From Channallabes apus (lineage: Eukaryota > Chordata > Actinopteri > Siluriformes > Clariidae): a stretch of 64,000 nucleotides of DNA. Shown here in pieces: positions 11,722 to 24,319 of this stretch. Under the pieces are notes generated by a model. It saw nothing but the letters and a program-made list of their open reading frames with translations, searched no databases and had not been told where the DNA came from. The position numbers and the translations under genes were made by a program. The stretch lies in assembly GCA_030522415.1 (NCBI GenBank), contig CM060121.1, forward strand, positions 12,202,055 to 12,266,054. Direction: 5' to 3'. The first letter of the stretch is position 1; every line of letters starts with the position of its first letter.

Positions 11722-12040
11722 TTAGCTGCTCAGCAATCGTTTGTAGTTTTTTTTGCACTGGCCAATTCTGTATGCAACTTTGAATGAAGCCATTTGTGCT
11801 TTGCTGTCCACTGATTCAGATTTTACCATGCGATTATCCTGCTGTCTGTATTCTGCCAGCTTTCTTTCAAAGACGTCCAGTGGTTTATTAACGTGACTGG
11901 AGTGTGTTGTCTCTAAGTGTCTTCCTAATTTGTTGGGTCTCATGCAGTCTGCTGCCAGCAGTTTAAGACACAAAACACACACAGGTCTCTCTTCTGCCCC
12001 CACCATCCCCACCATGAATCCAAGCTCAAGATAGGCTTCA
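11722..12040 (-). pseudogene. BED zinc-finger N-terminus of a hAT transposase
   Basis: The frame reads NEAYLELGFMVGM, then EERPVCVLCLKLLAA, then KLGRHLETTHSSH: a C-X2-C...H-X4-H BED finger preceded by the lead-in typical of ZBED5/SCAND3-like hAT proteins. It continues to ASFKVAYRIGQCKK and then falls into unrelated sequence with a stop. At the other side it is broken by another repeat at 12041. The catalytic RNase H-like domain and dimerisation domain are missing. Confidence 0.8.
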
Positions 12041-12642
12041 TTAGGGGTGGGTGATATAACCAAAATCTTCTATCACGGTAGAAGCAATTTTCTAACTCAA
12101 TAACGATATACAGTATATCACAATATAGCAATTTGTATCTGAAAATGCATAAATAAAAATGAAAACACAAAGAAATTGTTTTACATAATTTAATTTTTTT
12201 ATGTAATTTTATTTAAACTGTGAATTGCTGAGGTTTGCCGCATTTTTTTTACTTTGGCCATATTCGATTTGTATTTCAGATGATAGAAAAGGTTTGACGT
12301 GTCTCCACCACTTGTTAAAATAGTACACTTGTGTACCTTCCAAATCACGTTCATCTCATTCGTATCACTTTTCTTCTACCCAAACCAATTCCACATCACA
12401 GACGATGCAGCATTTTTTCTTTACAATCTCCTCGTTGTTGGTTTCGTCACATGTAAGCAAACTCACTGCTGCTGCACCGTCTTCTTCCATTGTCGAAGTT
12501 TATGTGAAGCCAAACACATCAAAAGTGGAACGAAACCGCGGCACCCGATTGAACCAAATATCTGCGCAAATACAGCGCAGCGCGACTATCTGGATAGTGC
12601 AGTGATGATCTGGTTTATTTGCGCAGCCCGGTGGTGGATCGC

Positions 12643-12872
12643 GCAGCGCCGCTCGAATCACAAACCTGCGCGACCCACTGTGTTTTATTTAAAAACAATT
12701 CATTTAAAATGTCAGGACTGTTTAATATTGTTTCCGCCTTGCCATGACTGGATTGTACGTGCGCATCCCAGCGGGGTAAAATGTAATTTGATGGTCGGCG
12801 CGGTTTATTTCTGTCAGAGTTGTGCAGCGCTGCCCAGTGGGTCGCGCAGGTTTGTGATTCGAGCAGCGCTGC
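12643..12872. repeat. GC-rich inverted repeat, 38-bp arms
   Basis: Arms 12643-12680 and 12835-12872 are reverse complements at 37 of 38 positions, for example left 'gctcgaatcacaaacctgcg' against right 'cgcaggtttgtgattcgagc'. The spacer is 154 bases. The block is CpG-rich and lies in the 5' subterminal part of the hAT element. Confidence 0.85.
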
Positions 12873-13099
12873 TCAAGTTTGTCCGACGTTAAACCGTTAT
12901 TGTTCCACTATGGTTCCACTTTTTCTCCCGGCCCACAACTGATGTTGTTTTAAATTTATTTTTATTAATGATCCATTTATTTGTGTGTGATTGTTTAGTT
13001 TTGAGCGTACGCTCTTCATTATCAATAAAGAAATGACCTGTCATGTCTGTATTCCCCACTAGTGAGAACCACTGGATTAGAGGATCTATAATAACAACA

Positions 13100-13205
13100 T
13101 TCAATTAAATTTTATTTATATAGTGCTTTTAACAATGGTCATTGTATCAAAGCAGCTTCACAGAAATGAAAGAAATGTAAAAAATAATAGTAAATAAGTA
13201 ATAAT
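13100..13205 (+). repeat. Dispersed repeat fragment ('aaagcagctt' family)
   Basis: Contains 'ttttatttatatagtgcttttaacaatggtcattg...aaagcagcttcaca'. Related copies in this window: 16987-17270 (+), 28395-28655 (-), 41690-41820 (-), 42120-42190 (-) and 43350-43560 (+). Class not determined. Confidence 0.7.
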
Positions 13206-13925
13206 AATAAAACACTGCAAACCCAAGAGGTGTGAGGCAACATTGCTAACCACTAAATTTGATGTGCTGTAATTGTAGAGCTTTGCATGTCTTAAAAAAA
13301 CATCAATCTTTTATTATGTGAGGGTCTTTATTTATTTTTCTGGCCAATTTTGTCCAATCCTATCCAAAAAGGGCTAGTGTGGGTACAGGCCAACCAAGTA
13401 GAACTGATTCATCCTTGGTTATCAATAGACTATAAGGTGTGATAAAAGCCTGCCACTGGCACTTTCTGGATAAGATTGGACACCCCTGAATTCTTTTAAA
13501 TAATAAATTGATGCATTATTTTTAAAATGTCTGAACAGATTGTAGAAAGGCAAAAACAGTCTGGTATAAATGTGGTACTATATAACAGTTACCAATGCCT
13601 TGGAACACTCCTGAAAAGACACCTCATTGTTTTATGGTTTTATGGAAATTAAAGCTTGGTTGAGTGAGTAGCATCTTTGATGTCTTTAATGACACCTAAT
13701 GTTAGAGTTCATGCAGTATATAGTACTCATGTATTAACTTCCTCAGCAGAGTAAAAATCGAACCTGGTAAGACCAATTATTTATAGTGACTTTGGAGCCT
13801 CTGTGTGGAAAGTGTTTTTTTAGTTCGTTTGTAAAGGTTCCTGCTTAAGAAAGAGGATATTAATAAAAAATCCTAAAAATTAACATTTTGATATAATTTT
13901 TTAAAGATGTCTCACAGGCTTTTCT

Positions 13926-14110
13926 TATGCACTGTATGGCCAACAGTTTGTGGACACCTAACCATTATACCCATATGTGTTGAATATCCTGTTCCAAATG
14001 CTACTACAATGACCACCACACTGTTGAAAAGGCTTTCCTCTGAATTTTGGAGATTTGCTGTGGAAATTTGCCCTTTAAGCTACAAGAATATTAGTCAGGC
14101 GTTGATGTAG
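13926..14110 (+). mobile_element. Tc1-type terminal fragment ('tatggccaacagtttgtggacacc')
   Basis: Shares its terminus with the element at 31765-32257 (TATGGCCAA...TTTGTGGA) and then a short decayed interior. No opposite end found. Confidence 0.6.
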
Positions 14111-14889
14111 GGTAGGGCAGAGGATTGGGGTGTGATTGATATTCCAGTTTATACCAAAGGAAATCAATCAGTCATTTAAATCAGTTAAAATGACTTCAAG
14201 AATCATACCGGGGGCAATTAAATAATTAACTATTGGAAATGGAAATAGGAGATAGATGGGTTTTGGTCTACATACTGTAGTATTTACTAGTTAAATAACA
14301 GATATAATGAATGCCTTGGTATACCACTTAATTTTACAAACAGTTAAAGCAAAGTGGCACCCCGAGGGAAACAATGATAATTCACCAAACAAAACGTGAC
14401 CAGGTGAGCCTAAAAGAATACAATAAAGTACTTATTACAATACGTACTTACAGTAGAACTTTAGAAACTTGGATTTTTAAACCACAAGCTCAGTGGTGTT
14501 AAGGACACTGACCTCGGCAAACCATGTCTTCATGGATCTCATTTTGTGTATAGGAGCACTGTCAGGCTGGAACAGGTTTGGTCACTTCAGGGTTGCCCCA
14601 GAGAAACAAACACAGAGATTGCAGTAAAGACAATCAAATTCTAATAACCTAAAGCTGAATTTTATTGACAGTCTAGCCTGTTATTGCTGTATTGTTGATT
14701 GTGCTTTCAAGCTTAATTAAGTGTGTTGCTCAACATAAAACAGTGTTCGGGAAGGCTAAAGTAATTCACACTGAGAGCCACTACAAATAGCAAAGCCAGA
14801 CATCTGAAATAGCTGAATCACCTCATGGTGTACTTTCTGTGAATAGCAATACATGCGAAATCATAGAAGAACTACTTCTCTAGCAGTAA

Positions 14890-15000
14890 CATATTGATCT
14901 ACTCACTCACTCATCTTCTATACCGCTTTATCCTGTATTTAGGGTCGCGGGGACCTGGATCCTATCCCAGGAGGCTTAGGGCATGAGGCAGGGTACACTA
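14890..15000 (+). repeat. Dispersed fish repeat fragment ('ctataccgctttatcctgta')
   Basis: The '5' half of the family also present at 43060-43330, at 49540-49845 (reverse) and in traces at 55845-55912. Confidence 0.6.
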
Positions 15001-15065
15001 GTAATAGCTAAAATAGTTTGTTACATATACAGTACCATACATACATATGTTTGCACAATTATATA

Positions 15066-16447
15066 CAGTGGCTTGAAAAAGTATTCAGCCCCCTTGAACT
15101 TTTCCACATTTTGTCACATTACAGCCACAAACATGAATCAATTTTATTGGAATTCCACATGAAAAACCAATACAAAGTGGTGTACACGTGAGAAGTGGAA
15201 CGAAAAATCATACATGACCTCAGGGGTTGTCTAAGAGAATATTGGGAGATACAACACCCTGAAGTCCAAAAAACACACCAGACAGGTCAGGGATAAAGTT
15301 ATTGAGAAATTTAAAGCAGGCTTAAGCTACAAAAAGATTTCCAAAGCCTTGAACATCCCACGGAGCACTGTTCAAGCGATCATTCAGAAATGGAAGGAGT
15401 ATGGCACAACTGTAAACCTACCAAGACAAGGCCGTCCACCTAAACTCACAGGCCGAACAAGGAGAGCGTTGATCAGAAATGCAGCCAAGAGGGCCATGGT
15501 GACTCCGGACGAGCTGCAGAGATCTACAGCTCAGGTGGGGGAATCAGTCCATAGGACAACTATTAGTCGTGCACTGCACAAAGTTGGCCTTTATGGAAGA
15601 GTGGCAAGAAGAAAGCCATTGTTAACAGAATACCATAAGAAATCCCATTTGCACAGCAAACGTGGAAGAAGGTCCTCTGGTCAGATGAGACCAAAATGGA
15701 ACTTTTTGGCCAAAATGCAAACCACTATGTGTGGCGGAAAACTTAACACTGCACATCACTCTGAACACACCATCCCCACTGTCAAATATGGTGGTGGCAG
15801 CATCATGCTCTGGGGTGTTTCTCTTCAGCAGGTACAGGGAAGCTGGTCACAGTTGATGGGAAGATGGATGGAGCCAAATACAGGACAATCTTGGAAGAAA
15901 ACCTCTTGGAGTCTGCAAAAGACATGAGACTGGGGCGGAGGTTCACCTTCCAGCAGGACAACGACCCTAAACATAAAGCCAGGGCAACAATGGAATGGTT
16001 TAAAACAAAACACATCCATGTGTTAGAATGGCCCAGTCAAAGTCCAGATCTAAATCCAATCGAGAATCTGTGGCAAGATCTGAAAACTGCTGTTCACAAA
16101 TGCTGTCCATCTAATCTGACTGAGCTGGAGCTGTTTTGCAAAGAAGAATGGGCGAGGATTTCAGTCTCTAGATGTGCAAAGCTGGTAGAGACATACCCTA
16201 AAAGACTGGCAGCTGTAATTGCAGCAAAAGGTGGTTCTACAAAGTATTGACTCAGGGGGCTGAATAATTACACACACCCAACTTTTCAGTTATTTATCAT
16301 GAATGATTTTCGTTCCACTTCTTACGTGTACACCACTTTGTATTGGTCTTTCACGTGGAATTCCAATAAAATTGATTCATGTTTGTGGCTGTAATGTGAC
16401 AAAATGTGGAAAGGTTCAAGGGGGCCGAATACTTTTGCAAGCCATTG
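15066..16447 (+). mobile_element. Tc1-like transposon, both ends present, decayed
   Basis: TA flanks both ends (15064-15065 and 16448-16449). Left CAGTGGCTTGAAAAAGTATT and right AATACTTTTGCAAGCCATTG are inverted. The TIRs extend inwards over about 150 bases, with 'ccaatacaaagtggtgtaca' on the left and its complement on the right. At 1,382 bp it is about 200-250 bases short of a full element, with material lost 5' of the gene. The transposase is broken. Confidence 0.9.
15349..16250 (+). pseudogene. Tc1 transposase, frameshifted
   Basis: The helix-turn-helix part (STVQAIIQKWKEYGTTVNLP, GRPPKL) is in one frame. The first catalytic region is shifted and damaged near 15645-15720. The second and third catalytic motifs (FQQDNDPKHKA; SPDLNPIENLW) are in another frame from 15864, which ends AAKGGSTKY and TGA at 16250. 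The N-terminus is missing. It cannot make transposase. Confidence 0.88.
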
Positions 16448-16986
16448 TATGTGGTGTAAAAGTAATGTAAAATAAATCAAACAAAACATCAATCAAAACA
16501 CTTACAGATATACTGTAAGGGTATGCTCATTTATTTTGCTATGCTAAACTGACTAAATATATAAAGAGACTTTTTATCAGACTATTATAAAGTCAGAAAT
16601 AGAGTACTATTTTACAGGCATTATTACACTGATCTGGGTTTCCCAAGCACAGGGATAGAGTAATGCTCAATCAGTCACTTGCGTAAGAGAGCAGTGTCCA
16701 ATTTCAAAGTGCTTCTAGTGGCTCTGACTGTGCTTGTAGGTTTCATCGATGATTCAAGCAAAGATGTTAAAGAAAAAGGAAATGGAAGATCATGAGATCA
16801 GTCACACAATGTAATGTAGAATTCTTCATCCATCTCCTACATTAGGAGCTATGATATGAAATAGCATTAGTTCATTAGTGCTTCAGTCCTCAAGGTTTGT
16901 CACCATAAATCATTCAAAAAATCTGCACATAAAAACTCCTTTTGCGCTTTTATTTATTTTATACTGTAGCAGCCAGAGCCCTGTAT

Positions 16987-17275
16987 TCAATTCAATTCAA
17001 TTTCTTTGTATAGCGCTTTTAACAATTGTTATTGTCGCAAAGCAGCTTTACACAATCAAAAGAATTATTTAAGTTTGTAAGGAATGTGTATGAATCAAAA
17101 TGGTCAGATAGTCCCTGATGAGCAAGTCGAGGGCCACAGTGGCAAGGAAAAACTCCCTGAGATGGCAATAGGAAGAAACTAAGAACCGGACTCAACAGGG
17201 ACCCCATCCTCATTTGGGTGAAACAGAGCAGGAATTGATCTGCATTCATACTGTGTGTGTTACTGTAGGTGGCAG
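16987..17275 (+). repeat. Dispersed repeat, longest copy of the 'aaagcagctt' family
   Basis: Runs from 'ttcaattcaatttctttgta' through 'cgcaaagcagctttacacaa' to 'caaggaaaaactccctgaga'. Part of the right end recurs reversed at 28395-28500. No protein-coding content; probably a SINE or LINE 3' tail, not resolved. Confidence 0.65.
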
Positions 17276-20200
17276 GCAGTTCAGCATAACAGTTGATGTT
17301 GATTGATGTTAATATGAAGTCCAGGTAGTTAACCAGATAGTATCAATACACTGGGGAATAACAACAAATTACTTTATCTAATATAGCTTAATGCTTTAAG
17401 TAATAAGCAAACACACCAGTATGATCCTATACAACCTGAAAATACACTTCACAACTCCTGGGAATGATGTATGAGATGTGGGCCAGTCTACAGGAATATG
17501 TTTGCAAATCTTCAGCCAGAATCATTAAAAGCAATGTGTATTAAGTGAGCTGTGGCTTGAGCCCCAGAGTTGGGATCTTCAGCAAGGTGTATAAGTGTGG
17601 CATATTCATTGCCCAAAGTAGAAATCATTATCTTCACCTGTATCTTCATTGATATTACAGTATAGTGGTAGGTGAGTGTGTATACAGTAGCACATATAAA
17701 ACAATTCTTCAGGAGGAAGACTACTTATGTTTAAAATGGTCAGAGGCGGATTTAGGTATGGTTGATATGATCACAGCCACCTACCGTAAGCATCCTGCTG
17801 GGGCAGCACAGGGTGTGAAAAAAAAAATGTCGCTGTTGATTTTCTATCACTTGTTTGGACTTTGCATGTTTCATGTGACAGTGTGGGTCAATTAATCTTG
17901 TGGGTGCCCTGATTCTAATCTGTGACTGACTGTGAAGGTCTCCCACTCAGATGTACAAGAAGCGGAGAAATGTGTCTGAGTGAGCATCACCTTAGGGCTA
18001 CCTAAAATCAATCACACTACAAAATGCAACCAAAAATGCATTTCTTGCCTAATAATTAGTATATATACTGAATAGTTTTAAAGGCATATTTAATTCTTGT
18101 GATTTGTGTCATTAAGAATAATATACAGTATAACCAGATTAAATGATTTATTCTGGACTAAATTGGTAAAGTCCTGATGTGCATAAGAAACAGAAGAAAC
18201 GGGCAATTGATAAGGCATGCAGCTACAGTATGTATGTTATCTCTTTATGAGTAGAATATTAGGTGCCTAATAAAATAGATTAGTATAATACATATGTTTG
18301 TTAAACTACCTTGCTGTGTTGCTAACTTAAATCACATTGGATATAATTCACATGGTTTCACTAACAATCATCTCTGTAACCTGCAGCAATAGCATTACAA
18401 CATAACTAGAACATTACTGATTTAAAAAACTTTCATTGAAACGACATCACAAATGTTTGGGTGATTGTATTGAGGTCCTGAGGTCAGTTAGAGGAATTTC
18501 CAGTGCAGTAAGCCTCATTTACAGAATAAATTATCAAGGAGGTTATATGACTCATTTGGTTCCTATTGTGAAAATGTTGCATTGGCATATAATTTTTTAT
18601 TTACTGTAGTTTTAAATGTTATGTCTATTTATTTATATTGTTCCAAATGTCTGAACAAAACACTAGAGCAAAAGGTTTTTTTTTTTTTTTTTTGAAGGGG
18701 AGGTCACCCAGGACATCATACTCAGAACCAGCACTTTAAATGGTTAAGATGTTGTCAAAACCTAGCATTCAATTCTTGTGGATCTAAATGGCATGTTTGG
18801 ATAATGATTATCCAGTCTCTCTTCCTGGGTTCTCTCATGTTAATAACATAAACAGTTACTATTGTGGTGCATGGGGAGTGATGAGTTATAGAGACAGATC
18901 CTCTTTTAATCTTTCCTACAAACCTCATTCTGCTTGGTTAATCAATTCATCTTCGCCTCCAATTGCCTATTAAGTGTGCCTCCTATTTGGGTGGAATGAA
19001 AACCTGGTCTGGCCACACCAGTGTTTTGCAGACAGGATTTAAAAAAAACTGTAGAGCCTGTGATTATGATTGCCTGTAAGTGTAAATTTGCACCTAGAGC
19101 ATTTGTACAGATTCTATTCACTTGTTATGTTAAATAAACTCCTGGCAAGCAGGACTTTTTGTCCTGTTGATGAGGTGAGGCTCATTAACTATATTATTAT
19201 TATTATTATTATTATTATTATCATCGTCAAATAAATCTACCTTTAATCAATGTTACATATGTGACAATAATTCTGGAACTGAGAGTACAAACACACTGAA
19301 ATCACTTACATCATGCCATGCCATCATCAAACAAATTTAGCACCATTTCTGACCTACTGACGCATCCATAATTACAGGAAAAAGCCTACCGCTATCTGGC
19401 GGTTCAACCCATAAGCAGAAGTGAAGGTCTTATCAGAAAGCAAACGAGACCAGGCACTCAAAAGCGATTTCATAGTAATTTCCAGACAACCTTGCCACTT
19501 TTGGAAGATTGTGACAAATGTTTTTCTTATTTTCACATCCTGATGAATGAATAATTTTGTTACAAAAACAGATTTGGTAGTGTACAATACTAGTTTTCAA
19601 GAGCCACACAGAAAGTTAGTGTGAGGAGGATCAAAGAAAGTAAACCAATCAATATTTCATGGGAGTGAATCACAGTACAGCATGGGGCCTCTTCCAGATA
19701 TGTTAAGCCATCTTATTTTACCCATTTTGGAACAAGGACTGCATTAGAGCTACAGTACAATGGAAGCCATAACTCCAATCTTTTATCTGTAAAAACCCAC
19801 TATAGTAGAAATATAATAAACCTGAAGCTTAAAGACTTAAACGTCTATCATTAATGAAATCAACAATGACCCTGATGCTTATATTGTCAACCCTACCACG
19901 ACAATTTTAATAGCTTGGTATTGTGCAGTTGTAGAAAAGAAAGGTTAATATTCTCATAATTTAATATCATATAAAAGAGGAGGATGAAGTCTGGTTACTG
20001 CAGGATATACATAAATCCTCATCATGTTTTTAAAAAGAAACAAACACATACAAAACACACAGAACACATGGACACACAGATGCAAAATTCTAGAGACAGT
20101 AAATACATGCTAGAGATTATTCACATTATCCCTACCAGAACATATAACAATTTAACCACTCTGAATGTGCAGCATCATTTTGATGTTAACTGCATGCAGC

Positions 20201-20464
20201 TGAAGACACTTAGCACACATTAGAGAAAATCACCTGCTTGGAACACTTTGCCTTAAAAACAAAGTGACAACAAATTACCTATTGCTATTTTCACTCATTC
20301 TCACTCATTTTCCATTTAAAAAAAATTCTGTCATTACTGTGGCACTTTATGTCTGTATTTAAAGTTTAAAAAAAATTAGACTTAGCAAAGTATCTTTACA
20401 TTAATGAGTACAAATTCAATATTTTTGTTATATATATATATACAGATATGTGTGTGTGTGTGTG
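17276..20464. other. Non-coding stretch, no gene recognised
   Basis: AT-rich and without a plausible gene. Holds T-runs at about 18680-18695, (TTA)n at about 19193-19220 and scattered short repeat traces. Small open frames here have no recognisable domain. Confidence 0.5.
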
Positions 20465-20690
20465 TCCTCAGAAGAACTGTGGCTGGTTCTGCAGGATGCT
20501 CAGTAAAACTTAGTGACTTTCCTTTGTTTTATTAATTACTTTTTTCTAGGACTTATAGCTATATTGTTTGATACTTTTAAAGTATTTGATTGATTGTTTG
20601 TTTTAATGCATACTTGCTCTAGAGCATTTTATTTGCATGAGCCTAGACTTTTGCACAGTACTGTGCTGTTCACATCCAGTGCAGTGTCAA
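20465..20690 (+). mobile_element. Fragment of a Tc1/mariner-type element, right end
   Basis: Contains 'cagaagaactgtggctggtt' and ends 'agacttttgcacagtactgt', the terminus of a common fish DNA transposon. A related remnant lies at about 24320-24822. Confidence 0.55.
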
Positions 20691-21884
20691 GCACTGTTTA
20701 CTGATTTTTTTTTTGCTCAAGCTATTTCAACTAATCTGTTACTTGCCAGATTAGTAGGTGTTGGTGACCTACAAATGTATTTTTTATCAGATGAATAGTT
20801 ATACAGTACTGTAATTATAGAAATAATAATAATAATAATATATTTACATAAACTCATTAACATTCTGCTGCAGTTTTATTTTGGTCATGTTAAAAGATAG
20901 GAAAAAAGGTTAATCCTAAGCAATGGCATTTATTGAGTTCTGATAACCAAGTTGACAAGGCCAGGGGTCTTAGTGCATGGATTATCCATATGTCCATCAA
21001 ACAGCCTTGCCATGTAATCAATGTAACTCAATGATTTTACCTTATCTTAGCAAAGCAGCACTAGACATCTCTGCATGGCAGCTTGATTACTGTGACTCAC
21101 TTGTTTGAAAGAGCTTTAGAGGTAGTATTATGTTAGAATAGACCTGAAGTGATTTTAAAGAAAAACAAAAAGAAATTGTCATTTGCTGGGCAATAAACAG
21201 TGAACAATACCATAGTGGGAACTTTAGCAATAATAATAATAATAATAATAAAAAAACTAAAACAAGTATGAAAGAAACAACGTTAGCGTCAGAAAATCAT
21301 AATGGGGAAAAATCCTTGTGTGGTTTGACGTGAGGGGCCTCTGCATAATGTCAGCAGTTTCAAGAGGTCTCATTGTAGCCTACGCAGCAGCTCGACCCAC
21401 TGATCAGCAACCAACCATTGCTGAAATGCCCACAGCTCATTAAAAAGAAAGAGATCACAAAAGACCTCTAACTCGCCTCTACTCCCACACACACCGGATC
21501 TAACTTTAAATGTAATAAATGATACCTAGTACTTTAGCCTGTTCCATTTCTGTTTGAACTGAATTGAAAAGGGGTGCAAAAGAGTCTAGAGATGTTCCGT
21601 AGGAGTAATGATACAAATAAGAACAGATCATATAGGATTGTTTACACTTTTATGCTTAGACAATTAAATTTAAAGTCATAACACTGCAGTGGTTGGGCAA
21701 AGAAAGGTTCTAAAATAGTAGAAATACAGTTATAAATTAACGATAAAATTATTATAGATTTCCATATCATGGTGTACAGATAATTAATCTCACCCCTACA
21801 TACTGTATGATCTCTTCTAAAGGTTATTATTCAAGGAAAATGCTGATAACTATGTTCCTTTTTATACTTCTTAATCCATAGGGT

Positions 21885-22097
21885 TTAATATGATGTTGGC
21901 CCACTCTTTGCGGCTATAACAGCTTCAACTCTTCTGGGAAGGCTTTCCACAAGGTTTTTAAGACTATGTTTATGAAAGTTTTGACCATTCTTCACATTTG
22001 TGAGGTCAGACATTGATGTTGGACGAGAAGGCTGTTCTATCAGGTTAAGGTCAGGATGTGCAGGCCAGTCAAGTTCTTCCACATCAAACTCGCTCAT
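21885..22097 (-). pseudogene. Tc1-type transposase C-terminal remnant
   Basis: The minus strand encodes WPAHPDLNLIEQPS (decayed SPDLNPIE motif with the catalytic glutamate), a gap, then NLVESLPRRVEAVIAAKSGPTSY, the standard Tc1 C-terminus, and a stop. The upstream two thirds are absent. Flanks 21820-21890 look like its 3' terminal region. Confidence 0.75.
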
Positions 22098-22739
22098 CCA
22101 TGTCCTTACTTCCAGTGAAAAGAAATCTTAATGCTTTAGTCATTTTGAACAATTTCATGCTCCCAGCTTTGTGGGAACAGTTTGGGGATTGGATGATTGA
22201 ACTGAAGTTCATATGCATGTGAAGACAGGTGAGCTAACACAATATACATTAGCGTTTTTGTTTTTGACTAACTGGACCTTATTTATGTGCCTAGGTCTTT
22301 CACTGCTGCACATGATATGTGAAAGGCCCTTCAGAGCTACTGCATGATTTTCATAAATATCCATTCTTTTCTTTAACTTTCTTTTCGTTTCTTTTCTTTC
22401 ATTCTTCAAATTTATAAAGCTGGTGACCGTATACTGCTTCTTTTAAAACATGCCTCACCCTAAAAAACATACAGTATATATTTTGTTGGATCACCATGCA
22501 ATCATTTTTATATAGATTTGTCATATTGATGACAAATCGCTCTTTAACAGAATACGCCTATATCATTTGTGAAGAAATAAATTCCATAGATGGGATAACT
22601 TGGTCATTCAGTACCTTCAGGTCATTAGCTGACATCATTTTATTTCCCCATAATTTGAAGACCTGAGTCTAGACCTGACCAACTGAAGTAACTCCATATC
22701 ATAATACCTCCCTGGCAAATGGAAGTGATTTTTCTGACA

Positions 22740-22845
22740 GCCACACAGCTGTTTATTTAATTTAATTTAATTTTTTTTATTTACCTTTATTTAACCAGGC
22801 AAGACAGATTAAGAACAGGTTTCTTATTTACAGCTGTTTAGACCC
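22740..22845 (+). repeat. Dispersed repeat fragment ('tttatttaaccaggcaag')
   Basis: 'tttacctttatttaaccaggcaagacagattaag...' is a widespread fish repeat tail. Class uncertain. Confidence 0.5.
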
Positions 22846-22893
22846 AGTCCTGTGGGTTTACATTGCACTGTGCATATGGAAATTATCTTACTC

Positions 22894-22928
22894 TTACTAT
22901 TAATGATACCTGTTATCATTAATAGTAA
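22894..22928. repeat. Small perfect palindrome, 15-bp arms
   Basis: TTACTATTAATGATA, five-base loop, then its exact reverse complement. AT-rich; could be a transposon end or chance in AT-rich DNA. Confidence 0.8.
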
Positions 22929-23454
22929 TGGGGATTAATTTCTACAATGTAACTTTAAAATAATTTAAAAGTGTTTAAATGATCTTTGATCAAGGTAATT
23001 CATTATTTTTTCCCCAAACACATTTCTACCATGAAGGTAACATCCATCAGTGTTGTAATAATTGTATTGGACAGTTCTTTTTAGAAATCTTTTAACAAAG
23101 TTGCTTTCTTTGCTTTGACACAGGCCAATCATTTGATCCTTTTGAAACAGTAACATATTTTCCACGACCCCAGGATACATCTTCTGACATGGATGTTTCA
23201 CAAGGCTGAATTCCAAATAACTCTCCAAACCCTGGACAAGGGCTCTACTTAGTGTGTGACAATGGATTGTACACCCTACACTAGCTTTCCATTTAAATCT
23301 ACAGTATTTTGGGATTTAGTCCCAACAGGAAAGTGTGTCTGCAGAGCATAATAACTGGTTAAATAAAGAAATCATAATCAAAATGATAATTAAACATAAT
23401 CTGTTGATAATAAACAGTGTTTGTGGAATTGTTTTCTAAAGTCAATATTACACA

Positions 23455-23534
23455 AGAGGGAGTGCTGTACTGCTGGATATGTCACAGCCTACAACCGAAT
23501 CACACCTGTCCTACAGCATTACAGCACTCCCTCT
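23455..23534. other. Perfect-stem hairpin of pre-miRNA size
   Basis: AGAGGGAGTGCTGTA (23455-23469) and its exact reverse complement (23520-23534) enclose 50 bases. After one mismatch, five more pairs form (23471-23475 with 23514-23518), then an internal loop and a four-pair inner stem (23484-23487 with 23506-23509). Total 80 bases. Shape fits a miRNA precursor or a very short fold-back MITE; I recognise no known miRNA seed. Confidence 0.5.
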
Positions 23535-24319
23535 CTGATGCTTACTCAAGTTTATCCTTTTGATTACTTACATTTTGTACACTTACATTACTTTTGATTA
23601 CTTACATTTTATTTTTAGTCCGTCCCATTTTTGCAAACCTTATGATCCATTTTGGATCAAATCTATCAGTGTTATTTTAACAAATCCTTCACCAAAAATA
23701 AAGGTTTAGACGTGAAACGCCTGGTCTTTTAGAACATGGTCAATATCACATTTCAATTATATAAATAGGAAACGAGAAATTGTGCAGAATCTTAAACATG
23801 TGTTAGAGCCTTAGAGCTTTAGAAGTCTTTCTGTATCTCTGGATCACCAGCATACAGTGGAAGCTAAAACCATGTTTGTGAATAACTGAACGCAGAGTAA
23901 CAATTATGGAGAATATACCTGACAATATATAAAATTTACTGGCAACAAACATGAGATTAGACTAATAGTTAGATTAGTTTAATAGTTTCTATCCATTTAC
24001 AAAATTCTGTTCTAAAGATAATTTTTGCAGTTTTATGATAGATTTTAATACACACAGCGGCCTCTAGTGGCCGAACACAGTAGTCTTTATCCGGATTAGT
24101 ATTAACTACAGTACTAACTTCAGTTCCCAAACTGTTAAATGGAGCAAAAACTACTGTATTTATTTATTTGTTCGTTTTTGTAAGTGTGAAAAGCTACAAG
24201 TTGACATCATTAAAAGACCACCAGACTAGATCACAAGACTACACCGTACTGTATATCTTTAAACACGTAGTCCTCAGTGTGCATTTCAGTCACATCTACA
24301 AAAGTGTGCACTACAATAC

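Larger units (their letters stand above)
11490..13074 (-). mobile_element. hAT (Charlie/ZBED-like) transposon, internally rearranged
   Basis: Termini CAGTGGTTCTCA and TGAGAACCACTG are inverted. They are flanked by 8-bp direct repeats GACTAGAG (11482-11489) and GATTAGAG (13075-13082), differing at one base. An 8-bp duplication is the hAT signature. The minus-strand gene fragment lies in the left half, so the right end is the 5' end. A different repeat begins at 12041 ('aggggtgggtgatataac') and interrupts it. The transposase is cut after its BED finger, so the copy is non-autonomous. Confidence 0.85.

Noticed and set aside
12299..12892. 197-codon plus-strand open frame
   Set aside because: Lies within a hAT element and spans the GC inverted repeat; low complexity in its first part and no recognisable domain.
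22965..23228. 87-codon minus-strand frame (GLCQSKESNFVKRFLKR...)
   Set aside because: No domain recognised, no splice context, and the surroundings look like decayed transposon DNA.
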